Shown: piece by piece, positions 52,561-62,600 of the stretch
Position numbering within the stretch: the stretch's first letter is position 1
Layout: each line of letters begins with the position of its first letter
Origin: Bedellia somnulentella
Taxonomy: Eukaryota; Arthropoda; Insecta; Lepidoptera; Bedelliidae
NCBI GenBank assembly: GCA_963576735.1
Contig: OY755178.1
Span: 7,688,001 to 7,752,000, forward strand
DNA length: 64,000 nt
Direction of reading: 5' to 3'
Program-made: the position numbers and the translations under genes
The notes under the pieces: model-generated
The model's input: the letters and a program-made list of their open reading frames with translations, nothing else
Told to the model about the DNA's origin: nothing
The model's database searches: none

Positions 52561-52676
52561 CTTATACTACTTCTCCACACACTTCACATGCATCTATCAA
52601 GTACTTTTATTGGAAGTCCTTTGCAAAGACCACTTCCGTTTAAAAGTTAGTCAGGAAACTAGCTAGCGTCACTATA

Positions 52677-53211
52677 ATTAAAACAACTTTTTGATTTTCG
52701 GATATTTTAATCGCGTGTCCTGGAAGATCTGCTTTGTGTGAACACACCTTCGATAAGCCAAACCACCACATGCGTTTTGACAAACCTACAATTCTAGCAA
52801 AAGAGAATCGATTGATACCTAGAATGATACGCGAATCTATTGAAATAAAGAAACATCCAAACTTCAATAGAGATGATGGTTGGCAATTACCACCTGCTTG
52901 GAACCCGATCATTAGCGCAACTAAGCGAGGGAAAAACACTAGCAAGACTCCAGATAACATTAGCTCTTTTTGTACACAGCAAATATTAAACGCAAATGTA
53001 ACTTAAAATTTTGTGAAGGTAGTTAGTATTAATAATTTTATAGTACTGTATAATGACAAATAACACCTCAGTCTTCCCGTGACCATGATAACTGAAAAGT
53101 TTTCGAAACGTCGGGCTTTAAAAATAATGTAATGACACGCGATTAAAATATCCGAAAATCAAAAAGTTGTTTTAATTATAATGTGCAATCGTGAAAATCT
53201 TAGAAAATACT
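52677..53211 (+). mobile_element. Penelope-like element remnant
   Basis: A 16-bp direct repeat ACTAGCTAGCGTCACT (52661-52676, 53212-53227) brackets it. About 45 bp near the left end (from 52677) recur inverted at about 53135-53180. Between them are a GIY-YIG-type C-terminal coding piece and, at about 53077-53120, a CCCGTGACC then GAAACGTCGGG pattern resembling hammerhead ribozymes of Penelope elements. Confidence 0.6.
52734..53006 (+). pseudogene. Penelope-type endonuclease C-terminal fragment
   Basis: The 90-codon frame reads EHTFDKPNHHMRFDKPTILA, then RMIRESIEIKKHPNFNRDDG and WQLPPAWNPII. This matches the end of GIY-YIG endonuclease domains in Penelope-like retroelements (pattern H...FD...VLA.E..R..RE.IEI.K..N.N.D.G). 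The catalytic GIY and YIG motifs are absent. Confidence 0.65.
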
Positions 53212-53227
53212 AGCTAGCGTCACTTTC

Positions 53228-54350
53228 AAGGCAGATAATGTGGAACGTGAATTATAATTTTTAAAACTTTTTAACACAATAGGTGTTCTTATCATGTATC
53301 TGAAGAATGTCAATAAAATCTTTTGCAAACATGCTTCTTGTATTCGTGTTAAAAATAACGAATGAGTCATGAAAATACACAATGAAGTGAATCCAGTTCG
53401 ACTATGATTAAACATATACCGTCAGTTTTTATCACGCGTCATATTATGATACCAAACTATTTTTGTAAATTTATACAATGAAATTAATGCTACTTTACTT
53501 TTGTATTCAAACAACGAGTGATAAGCGTGATACAACATAATGCAGTGTACCTAGTGCGTTTATAATCAAATGTATTTTACCAGTGTAAGTGCAATGCGGT
53601 CTTCTATGATGATGTTGTTAAATTCCTTATCCTTAAGTGTTTTATCTAAGTGTCTTATAAATGTTTATCACCTAAGTGCCAAAAATATTATGTAATAGTA
53701 TAAAGTAAAATCTTAGTTATTAGGAGCATAATTTATCAAATAGATGAATTATATTTTCAAAAGATTTTCATTAAGAACTTTAGCTAACTTTAAGGAGCTT
53801 GAGATTATATTATTTAACTAAAGTGGAACAGCATGTATATAGTTATTAGTGATGTTTTGAATACGATTTCAAAATAAAAATATATGCAAGCATACAAATT
53901 GGTTTTAATTCGAACGATGAAACAACACCAGAACAACCTTCGTGGCTCAGTGAGAGAAGAACTGCTTCCGATGCAGAGATGGACGTAAACAAGATGTGTG
54001 TCTCGTCAGTTTCTTACGGGTTCTTCTCCCAACAAAACACTTTCCGAATCCGAAGTAAACTTAGTATTAAGTTGAAATTGGACGTTCAAAAAACAAAGAT
54101 TTATCTTTTTACTTTGAAATAAATGATTATTTTATTTATTTTTATTTAGACGCAAGAGTTCTAATTCTGAATCGGGCCTACACTAATGAGTCTTTTTACA
54201 AGATAAATGTCTAAATAATTGTAATGATTGGGAGAAAAACAATGTTCCTGAGTTATACTTAATCATTTAGCAGTGTATACGTACAAAGCAGCGATGAGCC
54301 TACAGTAAATAATGCATAGTGAGATATCAGAAAGTATTGCGAAACATCAA
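53228..54350. other. Intergenic, nothing recognised
   Basis: AT-rich DNA between the convergent genes. Confidence 0.4.
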
Positions 54351-54354
54351 AATA

Positions 54355-54590
54355 ATAATCTAATAAATAAAGGAAAGAGTAAACTACTTAAACGTGTAAA
54401 TGAAATAAAGGATAGAAGAATTTCGCGCTGGCAGCCATTGACACGGTAGCTCAATTGGCAGAGCGACGGGGGCGTATACCCGAGGTCGCGGGATCGATTC
54501 CCGCCGCCTGTGTCGAAATTTTTCTTTCCTTTATTTATTCTTTATTTATTAGTAATAATCCCCACATGAGGTTTTCATGAACAAAAAGAT
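54355..54590 (+). mobile_element. SINE-B, best-preserved copy
   Basis: The tRNA-like core is at about 54438-54516. The left arm (AAATAAAGGATAGAAGAATT) mirrors the right arm (AATTTTTCTTTCCTTTATTT), with a second outer pair (CTAATAAATAAAGGAAAGAG). The tail ATAATCCCCACATGAGGTTT matches the other copies. Confidence 0.7.
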
Positions 54591-54920
54591 TTAAATTAAA
54601 ATAGGTAATAATCTACATAAAATATTTTTTTAAAACATTTTTGAAGTATTTAACAATATGATCTAAGCAAATTTATAATCTGTAATGTACCAAAGCAAAT
54701 CGAAATTTATTTTATTTAGATACTTCTCCTCCAGAAATAAAATTCATCTTTTTACAAACTAAGCATACTTTATTATTTTAATAAAAATAGACATCTAATT
54801 CAACAATACAATACCATCTAATCTATACAATCTAATGCAGTTTTTGAACTAATCAGGTTTCAACAACCCAAAATCCTATACATACTTATATTCAACCCTT
54901 AGACTAACTAAAAAGTTTTT

Positions 54921-55200
54921 GCTGTGAAGTGTCGGTTAATAAACTTTATAGTATCGATTGCTGTATATTATTTATAGATATTGTTTTATAGATTGACTTA
55001 GAATAGCACTACCCCATTTCTACCTTTAGGTGTTCGTAAGAGGCGACTAAGGGTACTGGGGCTTTTAAGGAAGTTATTAGGCGATGCGGTTGGAGACCCA
55101 TCACCAACAGCATTTATTTTACATTTTTTTCCCGACTCAACTTTCAAAAGGGGCCTAGAAATTTCTTATTCTGTACCCCTTATGGCTACTCATACTACAT
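54921..55200 (+). repeat. SINE-A with a head insertion
   Basis: Head GTGAAGTGTCGG is separated from CTTAGAATAGCACTACCCC by about 55 bp of AT-rich DNA. The rest is collinear but the 3' end is eroded. Confidence 0.7.
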
Positions 55201-56256
55201 ATACACAGATAATATAATGACATGTAAAGTTATACAAACAGAATCGTACCACATTTAAAAAATAATACAATATATTATAAGCATTGATTGGAAACAACTA
55301 GGAATGTTTTGAAGTCATTATTACTTTGGAAAACATTAAGACTTTAATGAACTATATAAACAAATACAGTCATTTATTTGTAGAAATTGAAAAGAGTTTG
55401 TTAAACCAAGGATGCAGGAAAAAAGTTTCTCAAGAACAATACCACCAACACTATAATAATGATTACCACTGACTATAAAAAAGCGCGTTACATATTGCCA
55501 AGATACGATACCATAACATTTTATCTTAAAATACAAAAGTAGGTCGCTATGGTCGCTATACAATTCAATGGACCATACACACGCGAGGGATAAACGTAGA
55601 TTTGATAACAAGTCAGCAAAATTTGACATTAGTAGAGCTGAGTTGAACTTTTTCGGAACTAGGCGCTGAAATGAGCAATTACTCACGTGTGTCATACGAC
55701 TATTTTTAAAAACCCTATGAAGAAAATATATTACTATTTCTTGTAAATTTTCTTAAGATTTATTAGTTGTCGACGATTAAATAAAACGGGGGAAATATTT
55801 ACTTTAGTTTTCTTTGGTCATAATCAAATAGAAAACGCGCAACGATGATTAAAATACGAAACAAGTCACAAATCATTCTAAAAAAAACTATTTAAGTTAA
55901 AATCTATATTTTTAGGGCCATTCTGAAGAAGATAACGCAAAAGGGCTAATATAAAAAAAAATACACTTATAGTTTATATACAGTATGTGATGAAACGTTT
56001 TAAGTTAACAAATACTTACACTCATTTATACCACATTTATACCAATGAAGACATGGGAAATGCAAATAGGAATTATCATCAGAAGGGCAAGCACGAGCGC
56101 TATTTTATCGACACGATAACGGTTAGAACGAGATGGCAGTATACGATACTAAGTAAGTGCGTAAGAGATGGCTGCTTTATCCCACGTGATAACTAATTTA
56201 AACACCGCTCGTACTAGCCGGGCAGATAAGCTTTCCTATGCATCTAGCAGTCAAGA
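55201..56256. other. Intergenic, nothing recognised
   Basis: The 119-codon - strand ORF (55336-55695) and the + strand ORFs near 55987-56356 show no recognisable domain. Confidence 0.35.
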
Positions 56257-56262
56257 TTTATT
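56257..56262 (-). terminator. Candidate poly(A) signal, kinesin gene
   Basis: AATAAA on the - strand about 335 nt after the predicted kinesin stop codon. Confidence 0.35.
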
Positions 56263-56594
56263 CGAATTAGTTCAAACACCAAGTATACCTATATACTGGT
56301 TATATACTCGTATAAGTATAAACCAATATTGGTTCAACACAAACCAACCAATATAACTATATTAATGAAAATATCTTAAGATTAAACATTATATAGCTGC
56401 TTCATGTGTACCGCGCTTAACATTTTGCTGTAAACCGTATTACAAGGAAGAAGATAGTACCCGCAAAGTGTTAAAAATTGCGCAACTTCTAACAGCACAT
56501 TAAACTTCCCGTTTCCTTCATAAACATCCGTAAGATGATCTCCTAATAAGATAGGAGATACAAGTAAATACCCAAATCTCTTAGGACAAGCAGT

Positions 56595-56694
56595 TCAGGG
56601 CATGTCTCTTCTTTGCCCCCGAGGAGCTGCCATCACCAAACTGTCATCACTGGAACATCTCTTCAAAGTTGAGGCACTGGCTATACTCGCTTCA
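56595..56694 (-). CDS. Kif19: Kinesin last exon
   Basis: Acceptor TTAATTTGCAG (- strand) then 100 nt. It encodes EASIASASTLKRCSSDDSLV and MAAPRGQRRDMP, then TGA. The first T completes an AG from the previous exon as serine. The codon-like composition contrasts with the AT-rich surroundings. Confidence 0.7.
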
Positions 56695-59600
56695 CTGCAA
56701 ATTAATATTAATACAATAAATAACAAGGTTTGGTAGTTCAAAGGAAAGAGAGAGCATTGCAGAGAGTCATGGGTTAAAATATTTCTAGATTTCTATTGTG
56801 TCCAATTGTTATTGTAAAAGTTGTTTTCTAAATTGGTATGTTAAGTTTATTAATCCAGGATCCTAATATCTTCTTCTTCTCAGTCGTAACACTCTTGACA
56901 GAGTGGTCGTGGTCGTCATTTTGGTTGGGTGACCCGCCGCACAATTCGTCGCCATTCCTCTCTGAGGGCTGTTTTTTTGGTGCATTGGTACAGGGGGTCA
57001 TCCAGCGCTGCTTTTATTTGGTCCGTCCATCTCATTGGTGATCGACCACGCATTCGGGTGCCCTCTACTCTGCCCTGTACCACCAGTCGCTCGATTGACA
57101 TGCGCCCGCGTCGAGATATATGTCCGAAGAAGGTTAAGATACGAGCTTGGACTATAGATGATAGGCGCTGTTTGACACCTAGTTCTTGGAGGATTGAGTC
57201 ATTGGTACGGAACTATTTAACCTAATATGGATCCGAATAAATGATATTTACCATTTCGTGACAAGACATTATTAATAAAAATACCTAAATTTCCTACTAT
57301 TCAGTGATAACATTATACATAACATAACATAAACGTTCACGCCGTTTATCCCCGAAGAGGTTGGCAGAGGTACCAATACTCCTGAACTCACATGGCAAGC
57401 GCCATCTAGTTTCCAGAGAAGGTACCCACGTTTTGCTTAGACAGTGTACTCACGTGATAGGGGGCAGGCCTATCGCCGTTTTGTACGAATACACTGTCAC
57501 ATGACTAAGTACAACTCAGCCATGTGGGTTTCCTCACGATGTTTTCCCTCACCGTTAGCAACCATGATAAATTAACCACACATATGACTTTAGAAAAGAC
57601 AAATTGGTGTAGGCCCGTCCCAGGATTGGAACTCACGCCCTTCTGTTTTTCGGGCGGGTGTTCTACCCACTGGACTATCATGTCGCTTATAACATTATAC
57701 CTTCTATATTAATAGAGATTGCTCTCAACAAAGCGGATTGGAGTGAAAATACAAACACAGGCGTATGTACGAGACATGAGATGATGTAGCTGGATATAAG
57801 AAAGTTACCAATCCGATAAAATGGTTTGATAAAATTAAACAATCAAATTAAGTGACTTTTGTGAATTGGAAATTCCAATTATGTGTTATTACCATCCTTT
57901 CCAGACTCAACTTTCAAAAGCGGCTGAGGAATATCTCATTCCAAAGCTCTCGATACCCCGCTTAGGGATTTATTGCTGTGAGTAAGTGAATGTATGTAAG
58001 TAAATTCCAAAAAATACATATTATTATTACCTATATCGCGAGCGAGGCATCGGCGCAGGAGCTAGTCGCGGTAGCCGCGGCCGCTCCGACCCGGATGAAG
58101 AACTTGAACTCTCCGACCACGTGAACTCCGACATGCTGCTCAAACATCATCAAATAGTTAAGAAGTGTTAGGTACTCAAATTATCCCACCAAAAACATTC
58201 TGTAAAAACTAGCCAAGTATCGAGAGAGGTGCTTGTTTATCTCTAAAAAGTAATGAAGTCTCTAAAATAAGTGGAGCCAAGTCTAAGGTTCCTTACTGCG
58301 ATTTATTACTGTGCTTTATATACATTCTTTGTACTAAGTATCGGGAATGTGTCAATAAAACAAAAAATACAAATTATTCATCTAAATTTATTTTATCGCC
58401 TTCGAAGTAGGCCCCATCGCTTGCAATACAACATCTCCACCGTTTCACCCAGTCTTCCATACATTTTTCATAGGCTATTTGCGGTATGGCCTTTAGCTCA
58501 TTCAGCGAATTTTCTTTTATGGCTTCTATCGACTCAAAACGTTTTCCTCGAAGTGGTAATTTTAACTTGGGAAATAAAAAAAGTCAGACAGAGCCATATC
58601 AGGTGGTAAGGAAGTATTTGTGGGAGGTGTTATCCAAGTTCGGCTTGGGGAGCCAACTTATACGTGCATTGGTATCACTCTATGAGGATTCTAGTGCATG
58701 TGTAAGAATAAACGGGGAAAACACAGACTGGTTCGGTATCTCTAGGGGTGTCCGACAGGGATGTGTAGCTTCTCCGTGGCTCTTCAACTTGTTCATGGAT
58801 TACTGTCTGATAGAGTTGCGCGAAAGTGATTATGGACTGAGAATGGGTGGATTCGTCATCAAATGCCTCTTATATGCTGATGATCAAGTGTTACTTGCAT
58901 CGTCGGTTGAAGAGTTGCAAGAGATGATGAATATTGCATGTGCGTCGTTTGAAAGAAAAGGAATGAGAGTGAATGTGGATAAAACCAAAACCATGGTTTT
59001 CGAGAGAGAGGAGAATATGACTGAATGCGTGATTGAGATCAATGGTAAGAAAGTGGAACAAGTGAAAGAGTTCGTATATCTGGAAAGTTTGTTTACTAGG
59101 GATGGAAAGTGTGATGAAGACATTGAAAGAAGATTAAAAAAGGGTAATGCGGTAAATGGAGCACTGGATAGTCTCATGTCTAGTCAATCGGTGTCCGAAA
59201 AGGCCCGAATGGCTGTGCATGATGCTGTCCTCGTTCCTACGCTTATGTATGGCAGTGAATGTTGGGTGTGGCAGAAGTCGCATGAAAGCAGAGTGAATGC
59301 AGTAGAAATGAGATCCCTCAGAAAAGTTTGTAATGTAAAGTTATGTGATCGTGTGAGGAATGATGTAATTCGTGAAAGGTGTTGTGTAAAAGATGATATT
59401 GTAAGAAAGATAGAAAAAGGAATGTTGAGATGGTTTGGGCACATAGAGAGGATGGATGACAGTAAAGTGGTGAAAGAGATCTATAGAGCCAATGTGGAAG
59501 GTAATGTTAGTAGAGGACGACCTCGGAGGACACATTTAGATCAAGTAGACAATGTGCTTAAAAAGGCAGGTGTCCGAAGTACGAAGAATAAAAGAGCATG

Positions 59601-62600
59601 TATGAAAAGATTGATGGATGTGAATGAAGCTACAGTGGTTTGCCAGGATCGTACAAAGTGGTGATCGATAGTCTCTGCCTACCCCAATGGGAACTAACGG
59701 CGTGAGAATATGTATGTATATGTTATTCACTGTTTCTCCCTCTGGAAGGAATTCGGAGTGAACCACACCACGGTAATAAAAAAAAACTGTCAGCATCACC
59801 TTGATTTTGGAGCGACTTTGCCGCGGTTTTTTGGGTTTCGGCTCGTTTTCGAGACGCCATTCTGAAGACTGTTGGCTTGTTTGCATGTCGTACTCATAAA
59901 CCCATGTCTCGTCGCCAGTTATTATACGTTTCATAAAGGTGGGATCCGTAGAAGCTCGGGAAACCATGTCTTCAGCGACATGCTTTCGCTGCGCTTTTTG
60001 AACAAAATTGAGCTCTTTTGGAACTAGTCGAGCGGCGACGCGTTTCATGCCTAAAATGTCAATGAGGATGTTGTGGACGGACTTAAAAGATATGTTCACA
60101 AGCCAACTCTCTCAGACTCATACGTCGATTTCCGAGCACTAGCTTCTTGATTCTGTCGATGTTTTCTTTGGTCGTAGCGGTTGAAGGTCTACCAGAACGA
60201 GGCAAGTCTACTACTACTTCTCGGCCTTCTCTAAAAGCCTTATACCATTCATAAGCCCTTGGTTTTGATATACACGATTCGCCGTAGGTATTTCGCAACA
60301 TTTTTAGTGATTCACCACATGAAATATCATTCGAAAAACAAAATTTAAGGCACACTCTTTGTTCAACAATATTTTCCATTGTAAAAATCGCCGAGGACTC
60401 AAAACTATGACCAACAAAAAATGTAGTTTAATTAAAACAAATTAAATGACAGATCCCGCTCAAATTTTTCGCGCTAAATCAGTACAGTGCTACCAACATG
60501 TAGTAAAAAAATTTTAACGACATCTTTTACACGGGTCTTTTTATTGACATATTCCCGATACTTTTTACACAGAGTAGTATATGTAAATAATAATTATTAC
60601 TGGACTGAATAATTCATTTATTGAGTAGAATACAGTTAATCGACTACTGTTTCTCGTAAATATGCTTATTATAGGTTGGCAGTACTCTTATTATGTTTTC
60701 TCATCAGCGTCACCAGGTAGTCCAGATCTTCCATAAACCTTGTTCTGATTTTTTTCTTTATGTGGGCGTTAAAATCTACCTCTGTACCAAATTTCAGCTC
60801 TCTAGGTATATGGGAAGTACTAGTTCTATTTTGATGATCAGTGAGTCAGTCAGTGAGTGACGAAAATGCGAAACTTTGCTTTAGCTTAACTTCGGAATTA
60901 ATTGATCTACCGACTTGAATTTTGGATTTCAAGTGTGTGATTACAAATTTCTAGGTGACGAAAATTTCAGCGTCTTAATCCTATCCAGAGGTTCTCGAAT
61001 CGGGCCCTGGAAATGCGGCGAAACGGTTCTAGAAAAGGATGGTACGGCAGTGTTTGCTTCGCGCTCGACTTGGCGGGGGCATTGCCGTGCCCCCAGATTA
61101 GCATAGACGACTATTTTTGAGCTAAAGGTTCGAGTTTTGAATGCAATGATAATATAAATATACAACTTACGTTTAGTAGCATCAATCTTGTTTGAATTAT
61201 AAGTGTACTATCAATCGAGGTATTCCCCACTGACCAACTAATCCATACAACTAGTTGTACGGTATGAAATGATTTTTTAAAATCTTTCCCCACCGTACAA
61301 CTAGTTGTACGGTTAATATATTATTAGAAAATAAATACTAAATCGTTCCCCACCGACCAACTATTTTTTTTTGATAGAAACAAGTAAGTACATGGTGTTT
61401 CATATAGGAATAGGTTTGTACTTGTAAAATTTTCGCCAGTACAAAAACATCAAGAGGTAAAATAACTTAGAATGTTTTAATAAATTTAGATCATTTTTAC
61501 ATTTTAAGTACCAGGGTAGCATAAATATAAATGCAGCTTTAATAAAATAAACAAGCTAAACTGTTTTTTATATGTATATATATATATATATATATAATTT
61601 CTGCAGATTTCACTAATTTATAATACCATTTTTAAACTTGAATTCAAATGTTCACGCCGTATATCCCCGAAGGAGTTGGCAGAGGTACCAATCCTTCGAA
61701 TCATCACGTGACTGCGCCACCTAGTGTCCAGAGTATGTAACCACGTTTTGCTTGGACAGTGTAATGTAAGGTTATGTGATCGTGTAAGGAATGATGTAAT
61801 TCGTGAAAGGTGTGGTGTAAAAGATGATATTGTAGGAAAGATAGAAAAAGGAATGTTGAGATGGGTTGAGAGATATAAAGAGCCAATGTGGAAGGTAATG
61901 TTAGGTGAGGTTTCCAAAATAACATATTTTCAACAATAGCAATTTTAAACGTCGTGTCCCTTGTATTTCCGGAAACGGTAGTCGTTGGTTGCTTTTATCA
62001 TTGGGTAAACAATACTTGGCAAAATGCAAAAAAAATAGGATATAAAAAAGAGAGAAAAGGAAAAACTAATCGGAGAAAAGAACTCTGCATACCATATTAT
62101 CTTAGTTTTTACCATGTTACTTTATTAAGAATCTACTTATGTGACTTGTTTTTGCGTTGTGTTGTCTCATTTTGTTTATTGCAATTGATTTGCATCATCA
62201 CCGCGTAAAAAAATGTTTACATTGACGTTAATACTTAAAAATTATCAAGTAAACCAATTTGCAGCATACCAATTTTTGTACCAGGAACCCATATAATATT
62301 AGAAAATAGAAAATTTTCACTTTGAGAATGTAATAAAGACTAGAATTGTAAACTTGATTAAACCAAACCATCCGCAACGAAAATTGATCTTTCATCGACA
62401 TATTACAATATTTAATATGTTACAAACGATTCATATTAAATATATTTTAGTGATTAAATATAGCCTTTCGAAATGATCTATTCATACTTTATGAGTTTCT
62501 GGAAATAAAAAAAAAATAAGTTGAGAGTACTATGCATGGATTTATATCACCCGGTTATGTCACAGAAACGGATAAAAACCGACAACATATTGCACCAAAT

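Larger units (their letters stand above)
58336..60563 (-). mobile_element. mariner transposon interrupted by LINE-X
   Basis: Inverted ends AAGTATCGGGAATGTGTCAA (left) and the near-identical complement on the right (60539-60563) lie beside TA dinucleotides. The - strand carries a transposase reading frame split by the LINE-X at 58602-59722. Confidence 0.82.

Noticed and set aside
55336..55695. 119-codon - strand ORF between the two genes
   Set aside because: No recognisable domain, no promoter or splice context; consistent with chance.
58046..58170. + strand coding exon ending in TAG
   Set aside because: The frame is open, but the acceptor is poor and there is no partner gene. The - strand reading fits kinesin exon phases on both sides.
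60915..61165. GC-rich ORFs on both strands
   Set aside because: No splice signals or domain. The surroundings have the character of a dispersed repeat.
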